Positions 19,924 to 30,037 are shown, counted from the stretch's first letter. The stretch: DNA of 64,000 nt from Streptococcus pneumoniae (GCF_001096185.1 NZ_CRPU01000005.1:94047-158046), one strand, 5' to 3'. Made by a program: numbers and translations. Notes: a model not told the origin generated them from the sequence alone.

Positions 19924-20677
19924 ATTTATAATTAAAGATTCCCCCTGCCAACTTATCAGCTAGCTTAGGAAAGAGAGTATAAAACTTATGGGCTAGGTTC
20001 AACAAAATCGGGAGATTAAGTTCTCGTTTGTTTTTTCCTATAGTCTTGACAATCTTTTTAGCCACTGCATCTGGTTCTAAAAGGAAGCGGTCAATCGATT
20101 TGAGATAGGTGCCATCTGGGTCGGCCTGGTCAAAAAATTCTGTACGGATTGGTCCTGGATTGACCGTTGTCACATAGACTCCATAGGGCATCAGTTCGAG
20201 GCGCAGAGCATTTGAAAAACCAATAGCCGCAAACTTGGTCGCTGAGTAAAGACTGGACTTGCCAGTAGCAATCAAACCAGCCATGCTAACAATATTGATG
20301 ATATGACCTTTTCGACTTTCCTTCATTCGAGCCGCAAGGCGACGAGATAGATTCATCAGGGCAAAGGTATTGACCTCAAACATCTGATGAATATCTTGGT
20401 CAGAAATCTGGTCAAATTCCTCAAAAATCCCGTAACCAGCGTTGTTAATCAAGACATCAATCTTGCCATAGCGGAGATAGAGATCAGTTACCAGAGATTC
20501 TAAAGCTGAATCATCGGTAATATCGATTTCAATCAAATCTGCATGGGGATGGTTTCCGTAGAGTTGGGCTAATTTTTCCTTATCTCTACCAAGCAAGATG
20601 AGCTGGTCATTTGGCAAGAGTTTGACCATCTCTTGTGCTAGGCCACCGCTAGCTCCAGTAATGAGAATAGTAGGCAT
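19922..20677 (-). CDS. Short-chain dehydrogenase/reductase
   Basis: A 251-residue classical SDR. The NAD(P) loop reads TGASGGLA near residue 7-14 (the last Gly of TGxxxGxG is Ala), then LINNAGYG near 88, catalytic Ser in NIVSMAG, and YSATK (Tyr-x3-Lys) near 153. NPGPIRTEF follows. Substrate is unknown. It is the last gene of the miaA-hflX-unknown-rnz-SDR operon (20 nt after rnz) and resembles the YqjQ-type oxidoreductase. The family is clear, the biological role is not. Confidence 0.9.
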   Translation of the reverse strand: MPTILITGASGGLAQEMVKLLPNDQLILLGRDKEKLAQLYGNHPHADLIEIDITDDSALESLVTDLYLRYGKIDVLINNAGYGIFEEFDQISDQDIHQMFEVNTFALMNLSRRLAARMKESRKGHIINIVSMAGLIATGKSSLYSATKFAAIGFSNALRLELMPYGVYVTTVNPGPIRTEFFDQADPDGTYLKSIDRFLLEPDAVAKKIVKTIGKNKRELNLPILLNLAHKFYTLFPKLADKLAGGIFNYK

Positions 20678-20697
20678 ACTGTTCCTTTCTCGATCTT

Positions 20698-21627
20698 TTA
20701 GATTTCCACTTCTTCCAAATCCTTGACCACATGGACATTTTCAAAGACACTAGCAGCGTCTTTTTTGAGCTTGCTGATATCTTTTGAGAGGAAACGGGCA
20801 CTGATATGGTTGAGCAATAGTCGTTTGGCACCTGCTTCTACCGCTACTTGTGCAGCTTGCATGTTAGTAGAGTGACCATGATTACGAGCAATTATTTCAT
20901 CGCCCTTGCCATAAGTCGATTCATGGACAAGGACATCGGCATTGACAGCCAGACGCACACTGGCATCCGTTTTTCGAGTGTCTCCTAAAATAGTGATAAT
21001 TTTACCTGGACGTGGGGCTGAGATATAGTCTGCCGCCTTGATTTCAGTTCCGTCTTCTAAAACAACGTCCTGACCGTTTTTAATTTTTCCAAAAAGCGGG
21101 CCAAATGGGACACCAGCTGCCTTGAGTTTTTCAGCATTTAGCGTTCCTTCCAAGTCCTTTTGAATGACACGATAGCCAACACAGAAAATAGTATGATCCA
21201 ACTCCTCTGCATACACCGTGAATTTATCGGTCTCAAGGATTTTACCTAGAGAATCTTGGTCAAACTCATGAAAATGAATACGGTAAGGCAGGCGAGAACC
21301 CGACACACGAAGACTGGTTAAGACAAATGACTTGATACCTTGCGGTCCATAGATTTCCAAATCTGTCTGCTCTTCATTGGCCTGAAAGGCACGGCTAGAA
21401 AGGAAACCTGGCAGACCAAAAATGTGGTCTCCATGCAAGTGAGTGATAAAGATTTTGCTGACCTTACGTGGTCGAATTGTGGTTTCCAGAATGCGATTTT
21501 GCGTTCCCTCTCCACAGTCAAAGAGCCAAACTTCGTTAATCTCGTCCAAGAGTTTCAGGGCGAGACTTGAAACGTTGCGGGCTTTAGAGGGCTGACCAGC
21601 CCCCGTTCCTAAAAATTGAATATCCAT
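20698..21627 (-). CDS. rnz: Ribonuclease Z
   Basis: Endonuclease that trims the 3' end of tRNA precursors lacking encoded CCA. The 309-residue metallo-beta-lactamase-fold protein has the zinc motif [14 protein letters not shown] near residue 63, further ligands in [20 protein letters not shown] and NHISARF, and the N-terminal [17 protein letters not shown] of tRNase Z. The length matches the short bacterial form. It follows the 207-residue unknown gene after 14 nt. Confidence 0.96.
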   Translation of the reverse strand: MDIQFLGTGAGQPSKARNVSSLALKLLDEINEVWLFDCGEGTQNRILETTIRPRKVSKIFITHLHGDHIFGLPGFLSSRAFQANEEQTDLEIYGPQGIKSFVLTSLRVSGSRLPYRIHFHEFDQDSLGKILETDKFTVYAEELDHTIFCVGYRVIQKDLEGTLNAEKLKAAGVPFGPLFGKIKNGQDVVLEDGTEIKAADYISAPRPGKIITILGDTRKTDASVRLAVNADVLVHESTYGKGDEIIARNHGHSTNMQAAQVAVEAGAKRLLLNHISARFLSKDISKLKKDAASVFENVHVVKDLEEVEI

Positions 21628-21641
21628 TCGATACTTTCTAA

Positions 21642-22265
21642 TTAATCAATATATAACATGGCTGTGCGGTTTTCCGATCGGAAATAGCGCTTGCCAGAAA
21701 AAGCAGTGGCTTCTTGTAATAACTCCTCTTGGCTGTAACCTTTGAGACGTGTACGACCATCCGCCAAGCTTTCCAAATCAGTCAAAGCTGTGAGATTCTC
21801 CACGCTAACAATTTCCTCGTCCTCGACAGCCTTCATGTAAATCTTGCCAGACTCCTCAAAGACCAGTTGATGGGGGAAAATTTGCGCAATTTCAAAGAGT
21901 AAGTCAGCCAAGATTTTCTCCTCATTTTCAGAGAAAATTCTACCCAGCCCCTCACTCTCATAACAAAAACCAAAGGATTTACCAGACAGATTAAGCCGAA
22001 TAAAAGGCTTATTCTCTAGAGTGAAACTAGGTTCAGTATTGTAAAGATTCAGTTCCTGACTGAGTTCCGCAAAATAATCCGTCGCTGCTTGAGGACTCTT
22101 TTTCTGGTAGAGTTCTGCAAAGTAAGCATTGACCACGCTAGGCGGAGGTGTGATAAGTGTTAACTGCTCCTGCTCTGTTTTACCAGCTAGAAGCTGATCC
22201 AGATAGACCTTGTCCAGACTTGTATAACCTCCATACTTTAGAGCCAAAGTTTTAATATCAGTCAT
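21642..22265 (-). CDS. Conserved streptococcal protein of unknown function
   Basis: A 207-residue soluble protein with no signal peptide or membrane helix. I recognise the position (between hflX and rnz in streptococci) but not a domain. Homologues are sometimes labelled cystathionine beta-lyase; nothing here supports that, as the size is half and no PLP-lysine motif is present. Its start overlaps the hflX stop by 8 nt, so it is translationally coupled to hflX. Confidence 0.8.
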   Translation of the reverse strand: MTDIKTLALKYGGYTSLDKVYLDQLLAGKTEQEQLTLITPPPSVVNAYFAELYQKKSPQAATDYFAELSQELNLYNTEPSFTLENKPFIRLNLSGKSFGFCYESEGLGRIFSENEEKILADLLFEIAQIFPHQLVFEESGKIYMKAVEDEEIVSVENLTALTDLESLADGRTRLKGYSQEELLQEATAFSGKRYFRSENRTAMLYID

Positions 22266-23496
22266 AAAATTCTTCTAACCTCCATTTATTTTTCTCAGAA
22301 ATGTAGCCTCTAATCACTTCGCCGTCCTCTTGATAATCGCGTTCTTCCAGAATCGCAACACTTTCCAAATCATGAATCTTGTAGGACTTTGAAAAAGGCA
22401 CTCGCAGGGTAAAAGACTCAAAAATATCCTTGATTTTCTCTAAAAATAGTGCCTGCAAGTTCTCACGACTATCCTCAGACTTGGCAGAAATGAGGGCATA
22501 AGGTGTTTGGGTCGGCGTGAAATCCTCCACCAAATCCGCTTTATTATACAGGGTCAGGCGAGGAATATCTTCCATATCCAAGTCTTTCATGATGGACAGG
22601 ACTGTTTTTTCATGTTCCTCGTGGTAAGGATTGCTGGCATCGATAACATGAACCAGAAGGTCTACATGCTTGCTTTCTTCCAAGGTTGACTTGAAACTGG
22701 ACACCAACTCTGTCGGCAAATCTTGGATAAAGCCCACAGTATCAGTCAAAGTTACTTGGAGATTGCCCCCCAGATGGATACTCTTAGTCGTCGCATCCAG
22801 AGTCGCAAAGAGCTCGTCAGCTTCATACTGTGTCTTACTGGTCAAGGTGTTCATGATGGTTGACTTCCCAGCATTGGTGTAACCAATCAGACCAATCTTA
22901 AAGGTGCTAGACTCCAGACGTTTTTCTCTGACAGTCGCCCGATTTTTCTCAACCACCTTGAGCTGACGCTCGATATCCGTGATTTGATTGCGAACACTAC
23001 GACGGTTCAGCTCCAGCTGGCTCTCACCTGGTCCACGGGAACCAATTCCCCCAGCCTGACGGCTGAGCATAATCCCCTGACCAACCAAGCGAGGCAAGAG
23101 ATATTTGATCTGGGCTAGGTGAACTTGGAGCTTCCCTTCATGGCTTCGAGCTCGCATAGCAAAGATATCCAAAATCAACTGCATACGGTCAATGACCTTG
23201 ACACCCAGAACTTCTTCTAAATTGACATTCTGCCTTGGTGTCAAACGATTGTTGACGATGACAGTGGTGATTTCTTCTGCATCAACCATCCGCGCAATTT
23301 CTTCCAACTTACCAGAGCCGACGAAGGTCTTGGAATCATATTTTTCACGTTTTTGCTTGTAGCTATCGACTACGACTGCCCCAGCTGTCTTAGCCAGACT
23401 GGCCAATTCTTCCATGGAGAGGTCAAAATTGTCCATGCCCTGCAATTCCACACCTATGAGCAGGACTCGCTCCTCTTTTTTCTCCGTTTCAATCAT
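22258..23496 (-). CDS. hflX: Ribosome-associated GTPase HflX
   Basis: HflX splits stalled 70S ribosomes under stress. The 412-residue protein has the glycine-rich HflX N-terminal domain ([35 protein letters not shown]), the linker [12 protein letters not shown], then a G domain: G1 GYTNAGKST near 205, G3 DTVGFI, G4 NKAD, and a C-terminal domain. Full length. It overlaps miaA by 8 nt upstream and the next gene by 8 nt downstream, so the operon is tightly coupled. miaA-hflX pairing is common in bacteria. Confidence 0.96.
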   Translation of the reverse strand: MIETEKKEERVLLIGVELQGMDNFDLSMEELASLAKTAGAVVVDSYKQKREKYDSKTFVGSGKLEEIARMVDAEEITTVIVNNRLTPRQNVNLEEVLGVKVIDRMQLILDIFAMRARSHEGKLQVHLAQIKYLLPRLVGQGIMLSRQAGGIGSRGPGESQLELNRRSVRNQITDIERQLKVVEKNRATVREKRLESSTFKIGLIGYTNAGKSTIMNTLTSKTQYEADELFATLDATTKSIHLGGNLQVTLTDTVGFIQDLPTELVSSFKSTLEESKHVDLLVHVIDASNPYHEEHEKTVLSIMKDLDMEDIPRLTLYNKADLVEDFTPTQTPYALISAKSEDSRENLQALFLEKIKDIFESFTLRVPFSKSYKIHDLESVAILEERDYQEDGEVIRGYISEKNKWRLEEFYD

Positions 23497-24373
23497 CTAA
23501 AAACTCCTCTATCTGGCTTAAAATGCGGTCTTTTACACCAGCTTCTCCAATCTGATAAAAGGTGACCTGCATGCGATTACGGAACCAGGTCAACTGACGC
23601 TTGGCAAAACGTCGGGTCGCCTGTTTGAGACTCTCACTGGCTTCTTCCAAGGATTGCTCTCCACGGAAATAAGGAAAGAGTTCCTTGTAGCCAATTCCTT
23701 TAGCAGCCTGCACATCAGGGTAATGGTCAAAAAGCCACTTGGCCTCATCCAAAAGCCCAGCCTCAAACATCAAATCCACTCGATGATTGATTCGTTCATA
23801 TAATTGACTGCGTTCATCATCCAAGCAGATAATCAATGGTTCATACAAGGTCTCTTGATTTTCCAAATCCTGACCAAAATGGGCAATTTCTAAGGCACGC
23901 ATCGCACGACGACGATTAAACTGGGGAATTTCAAGACCTGCTTGCTCTACCAGATGGGCTAACTCCTCATCTGTATAAGGCTCCAAGCTAGCTCGATAGG
24001 CCAAAATCTCCTCATGGGGAGTCTCCCCACCCAGGTGGTAACCTTCTAGCAAGCTCTGGATATAAAGTCCAGTCCCACCGGCGATAATGGCTAGATTGCC
24101 ACGACTGTGAATATCCTCAATAGCCATCTTAGCTTCTGAAACAAAATCAAAAGCCGAGTAAGACTCGGTTACCTCTCTAACATCAATCAAATGATGAGGA
24201 ACAGCCGCTTGCTCCTCTGGACTAGCCTTGGCCGTCCCAATATCAAGTCCTCGATAGACTTGCTGGCTATCTCCACTAACCACTTCGCCATTAAAACGCT
24301 TGGCCACTTCAATGGCTAGAGCCGTCTTTCCAACTGCAGTCGGTCCAACAATCACAATTATTTTTGTTTTCAT
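23489..24373 (-). CDS. miaA: tRNA dimethylallyltransferase MiaA
   Basis: Adds the isopentenyl group to A37 of tRNAs reading UNN codons. The 294-residue protein has the P-loop [56 protein letters not shown], and the C-terminal [17 protein letters not shown]. The frame is open to 24424, but the ATG at 24373 (MKTKII) has AAGGA upstream and is the family start. It heads the operon; an extended -10 TGTTATAAT on the minus strand is at 24413-24421. Confidence 0.96.
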   Translation of the reverse strand: MKTKIIVIVGPTAVGKTALAIEVAKRFNGEVVSGDSQQVYRGLDIGTAKASPEEQAAVPHHLIDVREVTESYSAFDFVSEAKMAIEDIHSRGNLAIIAGGTGLYIQSLLEGYHLGGETPHEEILAYRASLEPYTDEELAHLVEQAGLEIPQFNRRRAMRALEIAHFGQDLENQETLYEPLIICLDDERSQLYERINHRVDLMFEAGLLDEAKWLFDHYPDVQAAKGIGYKELFPYFRGEQSLEEASESLKQATRRFAKRQLTWFRNRMQVTFYQIGEAGVKDRILSQIEEFLDD

Positions 24374-24493
24374 CTTTTTTCCTTGAAAAATTCCCATTTT
24401 TTCGTTACTATTATTATAACACAAAAAGGTCAGTCAGAAAAATGTGACCTCTTGAAGGGGCTGGCTGATTAAGAAGATAAAGGAGGAAGACTC

Positions 24494-24664
24494 ATGGCTA
24501 AAGGATTCGCTAAAGGTCTTGTAACAGGTGTCGCAGGAACTGTCGCTGCCGTTGCAGGTGCAGTATACGCATTTAAAAAGAAAGTGATCGAACCAGAAGA
24601 GCAAAAAGCAGCTTTCATCGAAGAAAACCGTAAAAAAGCAGCTCGCCGTCGCGTATCACGTTAA
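24494..24664 (+). CDS. Small DUF3042-family protein
   Basis: A 56-residue protein starting MAKGFAKGLVTGVAGTVAA with one glycine/alanine-rich membrane helix (about 6-27) and a basic C-terminus ending RRRVSR. It matches the DUF3042 family found in streptococci and lactobacilli; function unknown. The start is set by a strong AAAGGAGGAAG site at 24479-24489. It is followed by a perfect terminator. It is divergent from miaA and uses codons typical of highly expressed genes (GCT, GGT, GTA, AAA, CGT). Confidence 0.88.
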   Translation: MAKGFAKGLVTGVAGTVAAVAGAVYAFKKKVIEPEEQKAAFIEENRKKAARRRVSR

Positions 24665-24668
24665 AAAA

Positions 24669-24706
24669 CAAAAGAAGTTGAGATTTATTGTCTCAACTTC
24701 TTTTTC
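24669..24706 (+). terminator. Terminator of the DUF3042 gene
   Basis: AAGAAGTTGAGA / TCTCAACTTCTT stem with a seven-nt loop and TTTTT after it. Confidence 0.93.
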
Positions 24707-24714
24707 TATTCTTT

Positions 24715-24880
24715 TATACTCAATGAAAATCAAAGAGCAAACTAGGAAACTAGCCGCAGGTTGCTCAAAACACTGTTTTGTGAGGTTGTAGATAGAACTG
24801 ACGAAGTCAGCTCAATACATGATTTTGAGGTTGTTGATGAAGCGACGCTGACGTGGTTTGAAGAAATTTTCGAAGAGTTT
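24715..24880. repeat. BOX element (boxA-boxB-boxC)
   Basis: BoxA TATACTCAATGAAAATCAAA, one boxB region with AGAACTGACGAAGTCAGC, and boxC GACGCTGACGTGGTTTGAAG ending CGAAGAGTTTTA. Its last bases overlap the thyA stop codon at 24880-24882. Confidence 0.93.
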
Positions 24881-25719
24881 TAAATAGCTAGGTCAAACTT
24901 CAACTGTGGCTTGACAGGGTCATAATCCACCAACTCAAAATCTTCCGCTTTGATATCAAAGAAATTGGTCTTATCTGGTACATTCAAGACCAAACGTGGT
25001 TGACAGTTTGACGGCTCACGACGGAGCAATTCCTGAGCTTGTTCAAATTGATTGTCATAGATATGGAGGTTATTGATGAAGTAGAAGAACTTTCCAACCT
25101 TCCAGCCAAAATGCTTGGCAATCATCATTTGAAGAGCCACATACTGCATAGCATTGATGTGGTGGGCCACTAACATGTCATTCGAACGCTGCGTCAAGGT
25201 CGCATCCAGATAGATTTCCCCCTCTACACGGCGGACATCAAACATGGTCTGAAAGGCACAGGGGAGCAGTCCATCTGTTTCTTCGAAAGCTTGATAATCC
25301 CAGAGAGAGATAATATTGCGGCGGTTCCAAGGGTTGGCTTCCAACTGTTTGAGAAGCTTATTGATAATATCGTGTTTCTTAACAACGGCACCATAGCGCT
25401 CACCAATGGTTCCTGTATCCCCCACTTCCCAGTCATTCCAGTAGTGAACGTTGTACTTGCTATTCAGAACCTCTAGGCTATTAGACTGGTCTTGGTAGAT
25501 CCAAAGAACTTCTTTGATGGCGGATTTGATGGCAATGGGACGCAAAGTTGTGATGGGGAATTCCCCTTTTGCCAAGTCATACTCGGAAAAGGCACCTGTT
25601 ACATACTTGGAGTTGGCGACAGTCCCATCCTTGTACTTAGGACGAGCCTGCTCAGAAAAGACACCGTCTTTGAGGATTCGTTCAATATTTTCTTTAAAAA
25701 TCGTATCTGCTTTTGTCAT
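24880..25719 (-). CDS. thyA: Thymidylate synthase ThyA
   Basis: Methylates dUMP to dTMP with methylene-tetrahydrofolate. The 279-residue protein has the active-site Cys in [14 protein letters not shown], the following [23 protein letters not shown] dUMP/folate site, and HIYDNQFEQ. It lacks the P in the usual LPPCH; Cys is preserved. The C-terminus KFDLAI is typical of this class. Its stop codon abuts the BOX element at 24715-24880. A short leader precedes it, and it is followed upstream by glk in the same direction but with its own terminator. Confidence 0.95.
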   Translation of the reverse strand: MTKADTIFKENIERILKDGVFSEQARPKYKDGTVANSKYVTGAFSEYDLAKGEFPITTLRPIAIKSAIKEVLWIYQDQSNSLEVLNSKYNVHYWNDWEVGDTGTIGERYGAVVKKHDIINKLLKQLEANPWNRRNIISLWDYQAFEETDGLLPCAFQTMFDVRRVEGEIYLDATLTQRSNDMLVAHHINAMQYVALQMMIAKHFGWKVGKFFYFINNLHIYDNQFEQAQELLRREPSNCQPRLVLNVPDKTNFFDIKAEDFELVDYDPVKPQLKFDLAI

Positions 25720-25762
25720 TTACTCTCACCTCATTTATTGTCCTAACTAGTATAGCATAAAA

Positions 25763-25815
25763 AAAGAAAGGAGGAAAATCACTCGCTTATAGAAAGCAAT
25801 TTTCTCCTTTTTTAT
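25763..25815 (-). terminator. Terminator of glk
   Basis: Minus-strand AAAGGAGAAAATTGC... / ...ATTTTCCTCCTTT stem with T run, right after the glk stop. Confidence 0.82.
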
Positions 25816-25816
25816 T

Positions 25817-26776
25817 TTATTGCAATACAAGTGATGCTGCTCCGATAACCCCAGCGTCATTTCCTAGAGTTGCAAGAGCCAATTTTGTTGATGTGCGTAC
25901 TTGTGGGAAGCTATTTTCGTCGTAGACTTTTTGAACACCTTGTAGAAGGAATTCTCCCGCAGCTGACACACCACCACCGATGACGATTGTTGATGGGTTG
26001 AGGATTGAACCGATATTGGCACAAGCGATTCCCAAGTAACGTGAGAAGTTACGGTAAACGATCAAGGCGAGGTCGTCTCCTTCTTTTGCGAGATCAAAGA
26101 CAGTCTTAGCGGTTACTTCTTCTCCGTTATCAATCAAGCGTTTCAAGGCTGCATCGCCTTCGTATTCATCAGCATAGCGACGAGTCAAGTTGACAATCCC
26201 TGTTGCTGAAGCAACTGTCTCAAGACAGCCTTTTTTACCACAAGTACATGCGATTGGTTGGTCAAAGTCAACAGTGATGTGGCCAAGCTCACCTGCTGCA
26301 CCAGCAACACCGTGAAGCAATTTGCCTTCTGCGACGATACCGCCACCAACACCAGTCCCGAGTGTCATAAAGACAACGTCTGGTTGGTTATCACCAGCCC
26401 CCATCCAGCGCTCACCAAGAGCTGCCACGTTGGCATCATTATCGATGAAAAATGGAATGCCCAAGGCTTTTTCAATTTTTTCTTTGATTGGTTGAAGGGT
26501 TTTCCAGTTGAGGTTGTAGGCACCAATAACAGTCCCTTTTTCACGGTCAACCACACCTGGTGATCCCATTCCGATACCTTGGAAGTCTGCTGCTGCCAAT
26601 CCAAGCAAGTCCAAACGATGTTGAATAGACTCAATCATATCATCTACGATATGACTTCCCTCATCCAAAATGTTAGTCTTGATAGACCATTTTTCTTGGA
26701 TTTCTCCTGCTGTTGTTAAGATTGCAAATTTGATAGAAGTTCCACCAAGGTCAATCCCAATAATCTTTTGACTCAT
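25817..26776 (-). CDS. glk: Glucokinase, ROK family
   Basis: Phosphorylates free glucose and may link to carbon regulation. The 319-residue ROK protein has the ATP loop GIDLGGTSIKFAI, IDNDANVAALGE, the GTGVGGGI phosphate motif, and the ROK zinc cluster CTCGKKGCLE near residue 170. The open frame begins at 26794, but AAGGAG sits only 6 nt before the ATG at 26776 (MSQKIIGID), the family start. An extended -10 (TATTATACAAT) lies just upstream, giving a short leader. Confidence 0.96.
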   Translation of the reverse strand: MSQKIIGIDLGGTSIKFAILTTAGEIQEKWSIKTNILDEGSHIVDDMIESIQHRLDLLGLAAADFQGIGMGSPGVVDREKGTVIGAYNLNWKTLQPIKEKIEKALGIPFFIDNDANVAALGERWMGAGDNQPDVVFMTLGTGVGGGIVAEGKLLHGVAGAAGELGHITVDFDQPIACTCGKKGCLETVASATGIVNLTRRYADEYEGDAALKRLIDNGEEVTAKTVFDLAKEGDDLALIVYRNFSRYLGIACANIGSILNPSTIVIGGGVSAAGEFLLQGVQKVYDENSFPQVRTSTKLALATLGNDAGVIGAASLVLQ

Positions 26777-26886
26777 CATATTCTCCTTTTTCATTGTATA
26801 ATAATTGAAAATGCTTACAGTACTAGTATAACAAAATTCATTTACTTATGCAAAGGTTTGCATTAACTTTCTGAATTTTATCTGAT

Positions 26887-27579
26887 TTATGGTTTCCAGA
26901 GACCTGAGGCATCTACATAGTAGCGGCCTCCATCAACTCGCTCATTCTTAGCCATTTTACCATCTGATTTCAAATAGTAATTTCCTTGCCATGCATTGCG
27001 AGCGTATGAACCATCTAATTTCAAGTAATACCAGGCTTGATAAGAAGAGTCATAAACCCACTCACCTTGTGCCATTTTACCGTTTGATTTAAGGTAGTAA
27101 GCTCCTTGCCATGCATTCTTTGCATAAGATCCATCTGATTTCAAATAATACCAAGCTTGATAAGAAGAGTCATAAACCCATTCGCTCTGTGCCATTTGAC
27201 CATCTTCTTTCAGGTAATAGCTTCCCTGCCATGCATTTTTCACTGGATTGCCATTTCCATCAAAGTAATACCAAGCACCGTCCTGCTTAACCCAGCCACT
27301 TGTTGTTGCTGAACTTGTATCAGTTTGAGCCTCAGTTGCTTGTTTTGCTTTAAAGGCGCCCTTAGGGGCATTTTTCAATTCACAAGCCACACCATCATGA
27401 TCGCGGTCTAACTTGGCAGAATAACCAGGGTCTCCCTCATGAAGATCTGAATAGCCATTAGCCCAAGCTTCCTTACAGCTAGAAAAATGGATGTTTTCTT
27501 CTGCTAAAACTGGTTGTGAAAACAAGGCTAAAACTGACAACGTCGCCAAACTCATTTTAAAAAATAGACGTTTGTTCAT
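26887..27579 (-). CDS. cbpL: Choline-binding protein with Excalibur domain (CbpL-like)
   Basis: A secreted wall protein. Residues 1-26 form a signal peptide (LALFSQPVLAEE). Residues 30-70 are an Excalibur calcium-binding motif (CKEAWANGYSDLHEGDPGYSAKLDRDHDGVACE, D-x-D-x-D-G). From about 90 there are choline-binding repeats (GWVKQDGAWYYFD, then three copies of AWYYLKxDGSYAKNAWQGxYYLKxDGKMAQ). The architecture matches pneumococcal CbpL, but at 230 residues it is shorter than the about 330 I recall, with fewer repeats; the last residues read GGRYYVDASGLWKP. Choline-binding repeats tether it to teichoic-acid choline. Identification as CbpL is likely by position (near zmpB) and domains. Confidence 0.85.
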   Translation of the reverse strand: MNKRLFFKMSLATLSVLALFSQPVLAEENIHFSSCKEAWANGYSDLHEGDPGYSAKLDRDHDGVACELKNAPKGAFKAKQATEAQTDTSSATTSGWVKQDGAWYYFDGNGNPVKNAWQGSYYLKEDGQMAQSEWVYDSSYQAWYYLKSDGSYAKNAWQGAYYLKSNGKMAQGEWVYDSSYQAWYYLKLDGSYARNAWQGNYYLKSDGKMAKNERVDGGRYYVDASGLWKP

Positions 27580-27628
27580 TACTTTCTCCTATAGGAATGT
27601 TATCGATTTCAATATTATTTTATCAAAC

Positions 27629-28246
27629 TTATTTCAGCAATTCAAGGAAAGGTTGAATCTGTTCAGCAAACTCTTTTGGTTTAGCCTCATTCAAGACATG
27701 AGGACCATCTGGTATAATCTGAAATTGGGATTCTGATATTAGTTTATGAAGACTTCTCATAGAACTAAGATTCGGTTTATCTTTGCTGCCACAAATTAGT
27801 AAGGTTGAATAGGGGCAAATCCCTGCTATATCCGTTAAATCAAGTGTCTTCAATTCCTCAGAAACTCCGACCATAAGAGTCTTATCTGCCCCCTGTTTTT
27901 CAAATACCCTTTTAGGAAGTAGTTTAAAAATCAGCAACTGAAGATAAAATAGGATATTCCCTGCTAATTTAAGCGGGCATCCTGATAGAACCAAAGCTCG
28001 AAGATTTGGTAAATCGTAACTGGAAAGTTCTAGTGCCAGGGCAGCACCTAAGGACAATCCAACCAAAACAAAAGGTTCTGTCTCTTGAGCTAGGTACTGA
28101 TATACTCGCTCCTTGGCTTTTTGATAGCTGCTAACTCCAGAAGGAAATAACTCGATAGCCTCAGAAGGATAATCTGTCAGTAGATTCCGAACTTCTTTCC
28201 AACTCTCTGCTGACTGCCCTAACCCGTGTAAAAATACCAGTTTCAT
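27629..28246 (-). CDS. Alpha/beta hydrolase
   Basis: A 205-residue alpha/beta-hydrolase fold protein without signal peptide. The oxyanion region FLHGLGQSAESW, the nucleophile elbow GLSLGAALALE (Ser near residue 83), the acid in CGSKDKPN, and a histidine in DGPHVLNE form a full triad. Substrate unknown. It starts directly after the pabBC stop (adjacent bases), so the two genes are translated together; whether it takes part in folate synthesis is not shown. Confidence 0.86.
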   Translation of the reverse strand: MKLVFLHGLGQSAESWKEVRNLLTDYPSEAIELFPSGVSSYQKAKERVYQYLAQETEPFVLVGLSLGAALALELSSYDLPNLRALVLSGCPLKLAGNILFYLQLLIFKLLPKRVFEKQGADKTLMVGVSEELKTLDLTDIAGICPYSTLLICGSKDKPNLSSMRSLHKLISESQFQIIPDGPHVLNEAKPKEFAEQIQPFLELLK

Positions 28247-29968
28247 CTAGTTCTCCTCTAGGCTTAGTTCATACAAGCCTCTCACTGCATTACAGCCATA
28301 TATAGCCTCAACTTGGGCTAAATCTGCCAAGGTCAAGACTTTCTCTTCTACCTGTCCTGTTTCCAGCAAATGCTGACGATAAATCCCTGGCAAGATTCCC
28401 AGTCGGACTGGCGGTGTATAGAGTTTTCCAGTGATTTTCAAAATCAAATTTCCTATAGAGGTTTCAAGCAGTTCTCCTGACTTATTGTGGTAAATCTTCT
28501 CTTGTTCTCCTAGGCTCAAATGCGGTCTATGAGTCGTTTTAAAATAGGTAAATGCTTGTTGCAAATTGGCTTCCTGAAGACAAAGTTTGGCCTGACAAAA
28601 GCTTATACTGAGGGGTGTTAATACTTGGCGATTGACTTCTATCTCTCCAGACTTGCTGAGAGAAATTCGCAAGCGGTAATCTTGATTAGCATCACAAGCC
28701 TGACACTCTTCCTCTATCTTTTGTTTCAAGTATTCTGCATAAAAAGGAAAGGCAAAATATCGACTAGCTTTTCTCAGTCTTTCCAAATGTTGTTCTTCAA
28801 ACAGCAGTTGTTTTTGGCTGATTTTTCCAGTTGTAATTATTTGGAAACGAGCTTGTTTACGATAAAGAACTGCTGCCTTTTGATGAACCTCTCGATATTC
28901 AGATTCCCAAGTGCTATCCCATGTAATACCGCCACCTACTCCATAGATGGCTTTCCCTTGATACAGTTGAATAGTTCGGATAGCAACATTAAAAATCCGT
29001 CGTCCATTTGGAAGCAAGAGACCAATCGTTCCACAGTAGACTCCACGCGGTTGTGGCTCCAAGTCCTTGATAATCTCCATTGTCGCAATTTTCGGTGCGC
29101 CCGTTATGGAACCACAAGGAAAGAGTGAGCGGAAGATTTCAACAAGGTCAACATCCTCTCGCAACCGACTCTTGATGGTCGAAGTCATCTGCCAAACCGT
29201 TGAATATTGTTCTACTTGGCAAAGACGCTTCACGTGCTCGCTCCCCACCTCAGAAATACGGTTCATATCATTGCGCAAGAGGTCCACGATCATCATGTTT
29301 TCAGAGCGATTTTTGGGATCCTGTTCCAACCAACTGGCCTCCTCCAAGTCTTCTTGGTCGGTCAACCCACGCTGAGTCGTTCCCTTCATTGGTCGCGTTG
29401 TCAACTCGCGGCTATTTTGCTCAAAAAAGAGCTCTGGGCTCATGGAAATCACTGCCATCTCGTCATGTTCAACATAGGCATTGTAGCCCGCCTCCTGCTC
29501 TACCACCATACGATTGTAGATGGCAAAAGGACTGGCACTTAAGTCTTGCTTAAGTTGAACAGTGTAGTTGACCTGATAGGTGTCACCCTGTCGCAAATGA
29601 TGTTGTATCTGGGCAATCGCTTTCTCATAGTCCTCTGCAGATGTTACTTCCTGCCAATCAGAAGGCAAATCAACCTCATCATAAATCAGAGGAATAGGGG
29701 ATGTTTCTACCCTATCATGAACGGTAAAATATAGCAGATACTCTGCCAGTAAAGGAGCTTTATGAACTGCTAATTTCTCCTCAAAAGCAGGTGCAGCCTC
29801 ATAGCTGACATAGCCCACCACATAGTAGCCCTGCTCTTGGTAACTTTCCACTTGTCCCAGCAAGGCTGTTACTTCCGCTAAATCTCTTGTTTTTAACTCT
29901 TTGATAGGCTGGGTAAAGGTGTATCTCTCCCCCAAAGCCCTAAAATCAATCACTGTTTTTCTATGCAT
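28247..29968 (-). CDS. pabB: Fused aminodeoxychorismate synthase component I and lyase (PabB-PabC)
   Basis: Makes p-aminobenzoate for folate. The 573-residue fusion has a chorismate-binding PabB domain (about 1-355) with the TTRPMKGTTQRG lysine motif near 194-204, RNDMNRISE and FPCGSITGAPK, and a PabC-like aminotransferase class IV domain (about 365-573) with the PLP-lysine region FKTTHRPHLS and the LLETSIGNL motif. Both active sites look intact. The mRNA probably starts at the ATG: the extended -10 TGCTATACT ends 6 nt upstream and no proper Shine-Dalgarno spacing exists. The promoter overlaps the zmpB terminator. Confidence 0.93.
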   Translation of the reverse strand: MHRKTVIDFRALGERYTFTQPIKELKTRDLAEVTALLGQVESYQEQGYYVVGYVSYEAAPAFEEKLAVHKAPLLAEYLLYFTVHDRVETSPIPLIYDEVDLPSDWQEVTSAEDYEKAIAQIQHHLRQGDTYQVNYTVQLKQDLSASPFAIYNRMVVEQEAGYNAYVEHDEMAVISMSPELFFEQNSRELTTRPMKGTTQRGLTDQEDLEEASWLEQDPKNRSENMMIVDLLRNDMNRISEVGSEHVKRLCQVEQYSTVWQMTSTIKSRLREDVDLVEIFRSLFPCGSITGAPKIATMEIIKDLEPQPRGVYCGTIGLLLPNGRRIFNVAIRTIQLYQGKAIYGVGGGITWDSTWESEYREVHQKAAVLYRKQARFQIITTGKISQKQLLFEEQHLERLRKASRYFAFPFYAEYLKQKIEEECQACDANQDYRLRISLSKSGEIEVNRQVLTPLSISFCQAKLCLQEANLQQAFTYFKTTHRPHLSLGEQEKIYHNKSGELLETSIGNLILKITGKLYTPPVRLGILPGIYRQHLLETGQVEEKVLTLADLAQVEAIYGCNAVRGLYELSLEEN

Positions 29969-29974
29969 ACCTTA

Positions 29975-29980
29975 AGTATA
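29975..29980 (-). promoter_or_regulatory. Extended -10 of pabBC (leaderless)
   Basis: Minus-strand TGCTATACT with TATACT at 29975-29980, -35 TTGTCT 18 nt upstream. Only 6 nt separate it from the ATG at 29966-29968. Confidence 0.68.
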
Positions 29981-29983
29981 GCA

Positions 29984-30021
29984 TAAAAAGGCAGATACAG
30001 ACAAAGCTGATCTACCTTTTT
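29984..30021 (-). terminator. Terminator of zmpB, overlapping the pabBC promoter
   Basis: Minus-strand AAAAAGGTAGAT pairs with ATCTGCCTTTTT across a 14-nt loop. It lies 17 nt after the zmpB stop and occupies the -35/-10 spacer of pabBC. Confidence 0.8.
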
Positions 30022-30037
30022 ACGATTTTATTCATCC

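Noticed and set aside
21642-22265. Label cystathionine beta-lyase for the gene between hflX and rnz
   Set aside because: The protein is far too short and shows no PLP-enzyme motif.
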